From Bacteriovoracaceae bacterium (GTDB taxonomy: Bacteria > Bdellovibrionota > UBA1018): a stretch of DNA of 22,213 nt. Below the pieces are notes generated by a model. That model ran no database searches and was not told where the DNA came from. It saw only the letters and a list, made by a program, of their open reading frames with translations. Of this stretch, positions 1-6,982 are shown one piece after another. Every line of letters starts with the position of its first letter. Position 1 is the stretch's first letter. Where the stretch lies: contig CANMSW010000006.1 of the NCBI GenBank assembly GCA_947500275.1, positions 1-22,213 on the forward strand. Direction: 5' to 3'. Position numbers and translations under genes: made by a program.

Positions 1-1136
1 AAAAACAATTTTTGATTTTGAAGTCGCTCTTAAACGCCGGCACGCGGGGTGGATGCGTGCTTGTGGATGAATCGGAGTGGTCGCTGCTTTCAGCCGCCTT
101 CCGTTCGCGAAGCGACGCGATGGCTTGGACGCTCGGAGCGGGAGACCTCCAACTTCGTGAGAAAGTTCTCTACCTCACACCGCATCTTTGGTCTGAGTCC
201 GGAAGCGCTTGGAAGACGCTGAAAAGTCAGCTGGGTCGCGAGGCACGCCTGGTTTCGAGCTTGGATCTCGCGCTCTCGCGTCCGGGTGTGAAGATGTTGT
301 GGGTTGATCCGATGTGGATTTTCAACCGCGAAGCGATGATGCGTCTGCTGGAGTGGTCAGGGGATGGACGCGTCTTAGTTTTACCGAAATCTGCCGTGTC
401 GACGGGGCCTGCTCGAAGAATGCTCGACGATGCGATGCGAGGGTCCTCGGCTCGCGCGATCCGGATCACTCAAGGGGTGCCTTGTGATATTCATCCGGCG
501 GGAACGGGCAAAGTGATCTTTGCGGAAATGCGTGAGTCTGCCGCGCTCCACGGAAAGGCGCTGCCACAGTTTGGGGACTCTGAGCTTAAGGCCTTCGTTG
601 AAGGTGTGTTGAATTTAGCCGAACTCCAGCCCTCCTGCCGGGTGACGGATGTTCGCATCGATTTAATCCCTTCGCGGCGTGTGGATTCGGGCATGGGTCT
701 GTTCGTGCTGAATGGGCACAATCGTGCGGTTCAGGCTGACCTTCAGTTCCAGGAACCCGTTTTGGTCTCCGACTTTTCCAGTGTGTTGACGCAGGGGGGC
801 GCGCCAAGTCGGAAGGGCGGCGAGCCCGATCGTCCTGAAATCGCGCCGGCGTCCCATTTCTCGCTCGAGGTACCTCCTCGTGGAGTGCTTCCGATTGCGG
901 TCTTTGGTTCAGGCCCTGACTGGGAAGCCAGTGCCGAGGTGGACGCGCCCTTGAGTGAGGAGTGCCTCGCTGCGGACTCGCTGGTTCAGGTGTGGGCAGA
1001 AGAGCGACGCGTGAAGCGCGAGGTCAATGTGGCAGCGGAAGCCGCGCCTGAGTTGGCGCGTGAGGCGGACTTTGCCGCATTATCAGAACTGCACGGTCTG
1101 AGTGATTCAGGACCGTCTGCTGAAATGCCATTCTAA
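1..1136 (+). CDS. 3' part of a large protein, possibly glycoside hydrolase-like (GH42-type C-terminal region); 5' end outside window
   Basis: The reading frame is open to the left edge. The first possible start is a TTG at 12 with no ribosome binding site before it, so the true start is probably upstream. About 375 residues are visible. Roughly residues 1-175 (from the TTG) alternate hydrophobic strands and helices, including a segment reading LWVDPMWIF followed by a helix and the strand VLVLP. That resembles the flavodoxin/amidotransferase-like middle domain of GH42 beta-galactosidases. Around residues 215-300, patterns such as LFVLNGHN and SLEVPPRGVLPIAVFG resemble the beta-sandwich that closes such enzymes. 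The last 70 residues are acidic and Ala/Glu-rich. No catalytic residues are visible because that domain would lie upstream. The glycosidase reading is inference from fold-like pattern only; it could be another large enzyme or a structural protein. The next gene follows 23 bp downstream on the same strand, suggesting co-transcription. Confidence 0.55.
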   Translation, partial: KQFLILKSLLNAGTRGGCVLVDESEWSLLSAAFRSRSDAMAWTLGAGDLQLREKVLYLTPHLWSESGSAWKTLKSQLGREARLVSSLDLALSRPGVKMLWVDPMWIFNREAMMRLLEWSGDGRVLVLPKSAVSTGPARRMLDDAMRGSSARAIRITQGVPCDIHPAGTGKVIFAEMRESAALHGKALPQFGDSELKAFVEGVLNLAELQPSCRVTDVRIDLIPSRRVDSGMGLFVLNGHNRAVQADLQFQEPVLVSDFSSVLTQGGAPSRKGGEPDRPEIAPASHFSLEVPPRGVLPIAVFGSGPDWEASAEVDAPLSEECLAADSLVQVWAEERRVKREVNVAAEAAPELAREADFAALSELHGLSDSGPSAEMPF

Positions 1137-1159
1137 GCGAAGCGATCGGGGACAGAGAT

Positions 1160-1987
1160 ATGGAATTGGCTCAGGACTGGCGACTCTATCAGACTTTGAC
1201 TCGGGGGAAGAAGGCGCGTGTGGCGCGTATAGGTCCGAACGCGACTCCGGGGGCCGAGAGTTCGGTGGTCACGGCGGTTCTCTCCTCGCAGACGGCCACA
1301 GGTGGCATTCCGACTGTTCTTGCCGTGCGGTCATCGGATGGCGAGTTTCACGCTTGGGTCGGTCGTACGATCGACGAGCTGCGGGACCATTTAGGGGAGT
1401 CTCGTCCTCTCTGCGTGATTCAAGAAGAAGAGGTCCGATCGGCATTTCAGTCAGCGGAAAAGGCGCCGACCCTCTTTGATCAAAGGCGTGTTCTTCGGGA
1501 TTCGCTCCAAGGTTCGAATCAGGCTGAAAAAGGCCGGGCTGCTTTGCCGCCTTCGAAAGATCACCAGCATTTCTTGGTGAATACTTTGGGCGGATGGTGG
1601 AAGCGCGTTCTTCCAGGACGCTATGCCCTTTGGCTCCGCTTTCAAGAGGAGGCCGGGACATCTCGTTCTCCTACGAAGGCAGCACCTCGAGATCATTTGA
1701 TCTTCATTCGCGACGGGCAAGTCGTGGGCTGTGGGATTCCAGACCTCACCTCATTGGGTCAGGAAAGGCTTTGGAAAAAGGAAGCCGTCCTTCGCCATCT
1801 AGCGGAAAAGTACCTTTGCCCGATTCAAGGTCTACTCGTCGATGCCCAGGATTGGGAGTCATGGATTGATGCAGATAGCCCTTGGAAAGCAGTGAATCAA
1901 AGTTTCAGCTCCGGTCGCGCTGATCTTTGGCCGCAGTCTTCGAGTCTGCGGAGTTTGATGTGGATCCGGATGAATCTCGGGCTCTAA
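1160..1987 (+). CDS. Hypothetical protein, 275 aa
   Basis: I do not recognise this family. The ATG at 1160 has a GGGGA ribosome binding site 7 bp upstream, so the start is well supported. There is no signal peptide and no membrane segment, which predicts a cytoplasmic protein. The sequence has an N-terminal beta-rich part (about residues 1-95), a charged and probably flexible middle (about 95-135), and a Trp-rich C-terminal part (about 140-275, with WWKR, WLRFQ, WESW, WPQ and WIRM). The C-terminal part contains FIRDGQVVGCGIPD, which looks like a beta hairpin. Nothing resembles a nucleotide-binding or hydrolase motif. It sits 23 bp behind the preceding gene on the same strand, so the two are probably one transcription unit. 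It converges on the Hsp70-like gene with 9 bp between stop codons, and I see no terminator hairpin there. Confidence 0.75.
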   Translation: MELAQDWRLYQTLTRGKKARVARIGPNATPGAESSVVTAVLSSQTATGGIPTVLAVRSSDGEFHAWVGRTIDELRDHLGESRPLCVIQEEEVRSAFQSAEKAPTLFDQRRVLRDSLQGSNQAEKGRAALPPSKDHQHFLVNTLGGWWKRVLPGRYALWLRFQEEAGTSRSPTKAAPRDHLIFIRDGQVVGCGIPDLTSLGQERLWKKEAVLRHLAEKYLCPIQGLLVDAQDWESWIDADSPWKAVNQSFSSGRADLWPQSSSLRSLMWIRMNLGL

Positions 1988-1996
1988 CTTGAGGGT

Positions 1997-3286
1997 TCAG
2001 GCGTTCAGTGAAAGCCCCAGGGCCACCGAAGTGAACGAATCTTGATCTTCAATCACGGCTTGGGGCACTACTGCTGCGATCGACTTTCGCAAGACAGGCA
2101 CTTGAGATGTTCCGCCGGTGAAATGAAGGACATCAATTTGAGAAGGTTGAATGCCAGCTAGTCGAAGCGTTTCGGCGGCTGTTTCGGTGATCTGCCGCGC
2201 GACCCCTTGAATAATCTCTTCGTACTGCATTCGCTGAACGCCGAATTGAATATCAATCGGGTAAGAGCGAAACTCGAAGTTCTTTTCTTCGTTCTGATCC
2301 TGCTGTGAGCTTGCGATGGCTATCTTCAATCGCTCAACACTTTGGTGGAGCTGATACCCGAGGTTCTCGTCGACCAGAGTAATGATATTCTCGAGAACTT
2401 TCTTATCGCTGGGGTTCACGAGCTCCTTCTTGAGATCGAGAAGGAAATTCCAATTGGATTTCTCTTTCAGAATTACGTGCTGGTGCCATTTAGGAATTCG
2501 CGAAATGAGCGAAGTGGGGAACGTTAAGATATTTGAGGAAAAGGGGCGCTGGTATTTCACCTCGCTCCCAAAATAGGGCAGTAACCGATTTGAAACGAAC
2601 GTGGAATCCAGCGCGTCCCCAGCGAGGGGAATCCCATGAACGGCGAGGACGCGATGGGCGCCTGAGTCGGATTGATGGAGAACGGTAAAGTCAGAGGTCC
2701 CTCCACCTAAATCGGCTACAAGGGTGACTTTTTCTTTTGTCGGGATGCCCTGACTTTTCTTGATCGCCACACGGGAGGCAGCGGTGGGCTCTTCCAAAAG
2801 CGAATAGTTTTGAAATCCTGCCAAACGGATAGCTTCATGAAAACGAGTCGTCGCGAGTTTTTCCCGCGCTTCGTCGAGGGAGTAGAGCGCAGGGCGACCG
2901 AATACGATTTCTTTCTCGGAGATGCTTTGGTCGAACTTGATCTCGATCCTCTTTTTGGCTTCGGCGAGGAAGCGCGAGATCAGGTTCTCGAGGCTAACGA
3001 AACGGCCAGAAATTTGAGTGCCTGAAAAATCGGGGTTCGGGAGCAGTCGCTTGATGGATTGAAAGAAGCGGCCCTCCCGCTCATTCTCGAAATATTTCTC
3101 GATGGCGGCTTTTCCAAAATAGGATTCACGAGGGCTCGGAAAATAGAGAAGGGATTTTAAAAGGTCCCGATCATCCAGAGGGATGATTTCGTGAATGGGG
3201 TTTCCGTGGCGCAGGCCGCTCACGGATGCGGCCGTGTTCGAGGTGCCGAAGTCGATTCCGATGCGTTGAATTTCGATGAGGGTCAC
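1997..3286 (-). CDS. yegD: Hsp70-family ATPase, YegD-like, without substrate-binding domain
   Basis: This is an actin-fold ATPase of the Hsp70 superfamily, closest in layout to E. coli YegD (about 450 aa). The 429 residues hold only a nucleotide-binding domain. Visible motifs are phosphate-1 IGIDFGTSNTA (9-19), EEPTAA (165-170), phosphate-2 LVADLGGGTSDF (189-200) and the adenosine motif HFTGGTSQVPVLRK (388-401). Residues about 235-335 form the YegD-type insertion with the RIPKWHQH segment. No DnaK-like substrate-binding or lid domain follows, so a classical DnaK role is unlikely; the function of YegD proteins is not well established. The start is a GTG. A stop codon lies 9 bp upstream in frame, and the GGGA before it is too close to be a good ribosome binding site, so initiation may be weak or leaderless. 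A perfect hairpin lies about 11 bp upstream. The gene is divergent from the small exported protein at 3346. Confidence 0.88.
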   Translation of the reverse strand: MTLIEIQRIGIDFGTSNTAASVSGLRHGNPIHEIIPLDDRDLLKSLLYFPSPRESYFGKAAIEKYFENEREGRFFQSIKRLLPNPDFSGTQISGRFVSLENLISRFLAEAKKRIEIKFDQSISEKEIVFGRPALYSLDEAREKLATTRFHEAIRLAGFQNYSLLEEPTAASRVAIKKSQGIPTKEKVTLVADLGGGTSDFTVLHQSDSGAHRVLAVHGIPLAGDALDSTFVSNRLLPYFGSEVKYQRPFSSNILTFPTSLISRIPKWHQHVILKEKSNWNFLLDLKKELVNPSDKKVLENIITLVDENLGYQLHQSVERLKIAIASSQQDQNEEKNFEFRSYPIDIQFGVQRMQYEEIIQGVARQITETAAETLRLAGIQPSQIDVLHFTGGTSQVPVLRKSIAAVVPQAVIEDQDSFTSVALGLSLNA

Positions 3287-3297
3287 TCCCGAAGGTT

Positions 3298-3329
3298 AGC
3301 AGGAATAGGAATGCTTTCCTATTCCTGCT
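3298..3329. promoter_or_regulatory. 14-bp perfect inverted repeat between divergent genes
   Basis: The arms AGCAGGAATAGGAA (3298-3311) and TTCCTATTCCTGCT (3316-3329) are exact reverse complements separated by 4 bp. The repeat lies between the start of the Hsp70-like gene (minus, GTG at 3286) and the small exported protein (plus, ATG at 3346 or 3364). No T-run follows on either strand, so it is a poor intrinsic terminator. As DNA it could be an operator serving both divergent genes. As RNA it would be a very stable hairpin immediately before the Hsp70-like start codon. The geometry is seen directly; either role is inferred. Confidence 0.6.
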
Positions 3330-3345
3330 TGACTGAACTCCGAAA

Positions 3346-3750
3346 ATGGTTCGTGATTATTCGATGAGAAGCTCCCTCATTTCGTTGCCTCGATCCTTGA
3401 TTCAGTTTGTGATGTTCGGTTTGGGCGTGGCTGCAGTGCTTGCGCAAATGGCCTGCGGGACGAGCACTGAGAATACCACGAGCGAAGTCCAAGGTTCGTG
3501 TTTCAATGATGATTATTGCGTCGACTATATCGGCTCGCTTTACGTGGATGTGCAGGCGGTTTGTGATACCACTGGGCGGACCTTCTCGGCCTCGGCGTGT
3601 TCCACTTCTGGGCAGGTGGGGCAATGCTTAGCGGGGGATGGCGCAAGCAATGAATCCGTGACGCACTTCTTGGGTACGACTCACGATGCCGCGACTTTGG
3701 AATCCGTTTGTGAGTCGGACTTAGGCGGGACTTACACAGCAGGGGAATGA
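3346..3750 (+). CDS. Small exported cysteine-rich protein, possible lipoprotein
   Basis: Unrecognised family. The ATG at 3346 gives 134 aa; a second in-frame ATG at 3364 gives 128 aa and a tidier signal peptide. Neither has a clear ribosome binding site. Counting from 3346, residues 7-36 form a signal sequence: positive start, then a hydrophobic core LIQFVMFGLGVAAVLA. It runs into QMAC, where Cys37 could be lipidated, although Q-M-A-C is a poor lipobox because position -3 is not Leu. Cleavage by signal peptidase I after AVLA is the alternative. The mature part is short, Ser/Thr-rich and acidic, with six cysteines at 52, 58, 73, 85, 94 and 122. That even number would fit three disulfides in an oxidising compartment. 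A terminator follows. The neighbours give no functional clue. Confidence 0.68.
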   Translation: MVRDYSMRSSLISLPRSLIQFVMFGLGVAAVLAQMACGTSTENTTSEVQGSCFNDDYCVDYIGSLYVDVQAVCDTTGRTFSASACSTSGQVGQCLAGDGASNESVTHFLGTTHDAATLESVCESDLGGTYTAGE

Positions 3751-3753
3751 ATT

Positions 3754-3801
3754 GGGCCTTTCGACCGCACTCGTGGGACTGCCACGTCACGGGCCCTTTT
3801 T
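3754..3801 (+). terminator. Rho-independent terminator after the small exported protein
   Basis: GGGCC (3754-3758) pairs with GGCCC (3792-3796). Inside lies a second hairpin, CGTGG (3772-3776) with CCACG (3782-3786). A run of five T (3797-3801) follows directly. It starts three bases after the stop codon, which fits termination of this one-gene transcript before rlmN. Confidence 0.65.
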
Positions 3802-3903
3802 GAATGAATCCCTGTGCCAGGAAGCCCACTTAAACCATTGAATTAAATCGATTTTTATCTCCGGTTGCGTTTTCTGCTGCACTCCGTTAAATCCCCGACC
3901 GGA

Positions 3904-5220
3904 ATGATCTATTTTCAAAGCCTGACCCAAGAAGAACTCGCTCAACTCCTCCTCCCCGTGAGTCGCGTCACTACGCGCAGCGGGGAAATGAATGAGGAGC
4001 TGGAAAAGAAGTCCGTGAAGCGCGCGCAGTACCGCGCGAAGCAAATTTTTCATTGGGTCTATCAACGCTATGTCTTGGAATGGGATCAGATGTCGGATCT
4101 CTCCAAAGATCTTCGAACTTGGCTGAAAGAGAACGTCGAAATCTACCGACTGAAAGAAACCGTGAGTCGCCAAGGCCTGGATGGCACTCACAAATTTTTA
4201 TGGGGACTGCCGGACGGAAAAACCATCGAGAGCGTGATCATTCCTGCGGCTCTTCAAGAGAAGAAGAATGCTTTCGGGAATGCGCCTGATGGCGGCTCCT
4301 TCGAAATTGACCAGGACGACGAAGACTCCGAGAATTCGCGCGGCGATATCGAAGCACTGAAGGGCTATCGGAAGGTGTCCTCGCCCACGAAGAGTGCTTT
4401 CGCCGGAAGAAAAGCCAGTGATTCAAACTTGAGCTCCGAGAGTTGGTCCCGCTTAACGGCTTGTATTTCGAGCCAAGTGGGTTGTGCCATGGCCTGTAAA
4501 TTCTGTCTGACGGGCGTGCAGGGCCTGGACCGGCACTTACAGACCCACGAAATCGTGACCCAAGTGCATGAGCTGCGCATGCGCGCTCCGATTACCAATA
4601 TCGTTTTCATGGGAATGGGCGAGCCCCTCCATAACTTCGAGAGCGTAGTCAAAGCTTGCCAAATCATGCTCGACCAAGACGGCATGAACTTCTCGAAGCG
4701 CAAAGTGACGATCAGCACGAGTGGCCTCGTGAGCGCGATTGAAGAACTAGGGAAGCGGGTAGACGTGTCTCTTGCGATTTCGCTGAACGCTTCGAATGAC
4801 GAGCAACGCTCGCAAATCATGCCAGTGAACAAGAAGTGGAATATTGAAGCCTTGATGACGGCATGCCGGAATTACCCTCTGGGGAGTCATCGCCGAATCA
4901 CGTTCGAATATGTGATGCTCAAGGATTTCAATGACACGCTTGAAGACGCGGCGCGAGTTGCGAAGCTCGTGCGGGGCATTCCATCGAAATTGAACCTGAT
5001 CCCTTTCAACGAACATTCAGGCTCGGAGTTCAAGCGTCCGAACGACGAGAGCGTGAAAAAATTCCAGCAGTACCTTCTGGATCGAAATATCACCTGTACG
5101 GTTCGGATTTCGAGAGGCCGCGATATCTCCGCTGCCTGCGGGCAACTACGGAGCCTTTTTGGAAGCGCCCGCGGCACAGATAAACATCGGGATCGCTCCG
5201 AACAACAGCCGCAGGCCTAG
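3904..5220 (+). CDS. rlmN: Dual-specificity 23S rRNA A2503 / tRNA A37 C2-methyltransferase RlmN
   Basis: A radical SAM enzyme that methylates C2 of A2503 in 23S rRNA and, in characterised members, A37 of some tRNAs. The ATG at 3904 is preferred because MIYFQSLTQEELAQLL aligns with the usual RlmN N-terminus; a TTG at 3865 would add 13 residues. Counted from that TTG, the 4Fe-4S/SAM motif CxxxCxxC is at C207, C211 and C214, in VGCAMACKFC. The catalytic cysteine pair is C200 (TACISSQVGC) and C425 (ISAACGQL). FMGMGEPLHN (248-257) is the conserved GEP segment. Usual RlmN proteins run almost directly from the VIIP strand to the first catalytic Cys. Here about 60 polar, acidic residues (about 131-194) intervene. 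The C-terminus ends in a charged tail of about 17 residues. Alternative assignment: Cfr-like, but the overall match and context favour RlmN. Confidence 0.93.
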   Translation: MIYFQSLTQEELAQLLLPVSRVTTRSGEMNEELEKKSVKRAQYRAKQIFHWVYQRYVLEWDQMSDLSKDLRTWLKENVEIYRLKETVSRQGLDGTHKFLWGLPDGKTIESVIIPAALQEKKNAFGNAPDGGSFEIDQDDEDSENSRGDIEALKGYRKVSSPTKSAFAGRKASDSNLSSESWSRLTACISSQVGCAMACKFCLTGVQGLDRHLQTHEIVTQVHELRMRAPITNIVFMGMGEPLHNFESVVKACQIMLDQDGMNFSKRKVTISTSGLVSAIEELGKRVDVSLAISLNASNDEQRSQIMPVNKKWNIEALMTACRNYPLGSHRRITFEYVMLKDFNDTLEDAARVAKLVRGIPSKLNLIPFNEHSGSEFKRPNDESVKKFQQYLLDRNITCTVRISRGRDISAACGQLRSLFGSARGTDKHRDRSEQQPQA

Positions 5221-5255
5221 GATGTTGCTTTTGATTTGGCCATGCGCCTGAAGCT

Positions 5256-6473
5256 TTAATTTCCAGTAAGGGTGAATCGCCCTTGGTTCTCGCACTCCAT
5301 GAAGGCGCGAAGTTTCTCCAGCGCCACGTGATCCTCGAGCGCTTGCATGCCCAGAATGCTTTCGATCATCGAAAGGTGGCGCAAACCTTTGATCCACTGT
5401 GCGCGGGCTCTCCGGTTGGAGTCCCGATCTGTTTTGCTTTGTGCCAAGCTCTCTTCGATTTCGGAAAAGGGCTGGTCCGTCCATAGGTAAAACGCGACGC
5501 GGCTTTCGTTGGACCAGGTCGCTAGGAGGGCTTCAAGCTCGTCGGTCTGGGTCTTGAGAGTCTGACTCCAAAAGAAGTCCATGGGCCGGACACGAGCCAT
5601 CGAGGCGTCCTCCAGGAACTCATGAGCGGAGAGCCACTGTTTCGCGAAAAAATCGGAAGTGCGGAGCGGCTCGGTTTGGGCGGTGAGATTCAATTCAGAG
5701 AGCGAGAGTTTACCGTCGTGGTCGGAGTCCAAGTTTCCATTCTTCAGTTGCACGTGGAGGTCGTTCTCATCGCCGTAATTCTGCTCGTATTCGTCGACTT
5801 CAAACCAGGCGCAGGAATTCGGAAGGTCGAAAAACTCACGCGCAAGCTTTCCAGAATAGCAGGCCCCGGTCACCAAGATCAGCGGCGTGCTTTCCGGGAG
5901 GGCTGTCCGCAGTCGCAGGAGCTCGTGGTGGAGTTGCTCGGGAGTGAGAGCGCCTTCTGCCAAAAGGAGCGAGCCATCTTTTCGCCCGTGGGTGCTCCAA
6001 GAAAGAAGAACAGGAGTTTGCAGGTCTTGCGGCGCAGAAGGGAGGATGCGAGGCAGAGCTTTTTTCAGGCTTGCTTGGAGAGACGGAAGGTAGCGTCCCG
6101 ATTGAACCGCATGCTCGCAGTATTCAGCGTCCCTCCGTGCCCGTTCGACATCCAAGCCGGGAAAGGCGAAAAAGAAATCGAAAGACTGAGTGGTGGAGTT
6201 CCAGCGGCGTGTATTGGGCTTGGGTTCAATCCCCTGGGCCCATAGAGCGCAGGCGTCTTCGATGCCATCGGTATAGAGAAACGTGGAATGTTCTAAATCG
6301 CAGTAAGGCACGAGCGATTCTAAATTGAAGTGGAAGCCCAGAAATTGGGTACGAGTACCTCCAGCGAGAATACAGCGAAAATCCGAAGCTTGCACCGGGA
6401 GGATGGGAAGTCCGAACCCCAGCAGTAAGAAGGTGAGGAGGGCGCGAATTCTAAAAGCGGAGGGTACAGCCAT
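5256..6473 (-). CDS. Exported caspase-like (clan CD) protein with EF-hand calcium-binding loop
   Basis: The 405-residue protein starts with a signal peptide: a hydrophobic core at about residues 11-26 and probable cleavage after VQA (29). The core at about 150-230 has the clan CD cysteine-peptidase layout. A hydrophobic strand ends in WSTHG, giving the His162-Gly dyad. About 40 residues later a strand LILVTGACYSG ends in Cys205, the candidate nucleophile, in the same way as DACYSG-type motifs of metacaspases and bacterial C13/C14-like proteins. Residues 249-260 form a consensus EF-hand loop (D-x-D-x-D-G-x-L-x-x-x-E), 44 residues after the Cys, suggesting calcium binding. C34, C58, C75, C119, C221 and C393 may form disulfides. 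The C-terminal 140 residues are helical and unrecognised. Peptidase activity is inferred and unproved. A GGAAGGG lies just before the ATG. The gene is preceded by a terminator, so it probably has its own promoter. Confidence 0.78.
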   Translation of the reverse strand: MAVPSAFRIRALLTFLLLGFGLPILPVQASDFRCILAGGTRTQFLGFHFNLESLVPYCDLEHSTFLYTDGIEDACALWAQGIEPKPNTRRWNSTTQSFDFFFAFPGLDVERARRDAEYCEHAVQSGRYLPSLQASLKKALPRILPSAPQDLQTPVLLSWSTHGRKDGSLLLAEGALTPEQLHHELLRLRTALPESTPLILVTGACYSGKLAREFFDLPNSCAWFEVDEYEQNYGDENDLHVQLKNGNLDSDHDGKLSLSELNLTAQTEPLRTSDFFAKQWLSAHEFLEDASMARVRPMDFFWSQTLKTQTDELEALLATWSNESRVAFYLWTDQPFSEIEESLAQSKTDRDSNRRARAQWIKGLRHLSMIESILGMQALEDHVALEKLRAFMECENQGRFTLTGN

Positions 6474-6532
6474 ACCCTTCCAGGCATAGATCCCTTGCAG
6501 GCTTTGCCGTGAGCGTTAAAGAGGGCAAAGTT

Positions 6533-6566
6533 CAGAAAGAAAGCAGGGGGCAATGCTGCCCCCCAG
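6533..6566 (-). terminator. Rho-independent terminator after the coiled-coil lipoprotein-like gene
   Basis: On the minus strand GGGGGCA (6563-6557) pairs perfectly with TGCCCCC (6552-6546) around a 4-nt loop, followed by the T-rich stretch TGCTTTCTTTCT. It lies 8 bases after the stop codon at 6574 and would end the rod-shape operon transcript before the caspase-like gene. Confidence 0.75.
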
Positions 6567-6573
6567 CAAAAGC

Positions 6574-6936
6574 TTACTTTCTCTTTCTCGGGGCAGCTCC
6601 CTTGGAAGGGAGTCTTTCTTCAAGCGCTTTTTGAGCGGCTTCGAGGGTCGATATCGCATCTTTTTGTGCAATGACCGTTTGGCCGATCTGCTCGAGAAGT
6701 GCTTTGCTATCAGCCATTTCCTTGTTCAAGGTCGCCACCTGAGTGGTGAGCGATTGAACCTTCTGGTCTGACTCAGTTGCACGTGCTTGAAGAGCATCCA
6801 TTTGCTGCTGAATAGCTTGTTGTCCTGGGCAGCTCGGCATCGAGATTCCCATGGTCAGAAGTCCGACCACGGGAAGTAATGCGATACTCACTTTGCGAGC
6901 TGGGGAGCCTTGAGTTTCCATCCTGGATTCACGCAT
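6574..6936 (-). CDS. Small coiled-coil envelope protein, probable lipoprotein, Lpp-like C-terminal lysine
   Basis: The product is 120 aa. AAGGAG lies 11 bp before the ATG; a second ATG at residue 6 is possible. After a positively charged start, the hydrophobic stretch VSIALLPVVGLLTMGIS (16-32) leads to Cys36 in MPSC. This is an imperfect lipobox but plausible for lipidation. From about 40 to 108 the sequence is a continuous heptad-patterned coiled coil rich in Gln, Ala, Leu and Glu. It ends in a basic tail with C-terminal RKRK. That plan (lipid anchor, trimeric coiled coil, terminal lysine) recalls Braun lipoprotein Lpp, whose C-terminal Lys is joined to peptidoglycan by L,D-transpeptidases, though this protein is longer and I see no clear sequence identity. 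It follows rodA by 46 bp on the same strand and is followed by a terminator, so it is probably the last gene of the elongasome operon. Confidence 0.75.
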   Translation of the reverse strand: MRESRMETQGSPARKVSIALLPVVGLLTMGISMPSCPGQQAIQQQMDALQARATESDQKVQSLTTQVATLNKEMADSKALLEQIGQTVIAQKDAISTLEAAQKALEERLPSKGAAPRKRK

Positions 6937-6982
6937 GGCGTTGAATTCTCCTTGTCCTCTCAGATTAAAGCCGTTTTCTTAA

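Noticed and set aside
3298..3329. Intrinsic terminator
   Set aside because: The stem is strong, but there is no T-run on either strand, and it lies between two divergent starts where a terminator is not expected.
5146..5484. Minus-strand ORF whose last residues look like a membrane segment (LGLRLLFGAIPMFICAAG)
   Set aside because: It overlaps the end of rlmN and the start of the reading of the caspase-like gene in another frame. It has no ribosome binding site, and its first two thirds are Arg/Ser/Pro-rich shadow sequence.
5622..6245. Plus-strand ORF of 207 aa opposite the caspase-like gene
   Set aside because: Fully antisense to a gene with signal peptide and recognisable motifs; no ribosome binding site or domain pattern of its own.
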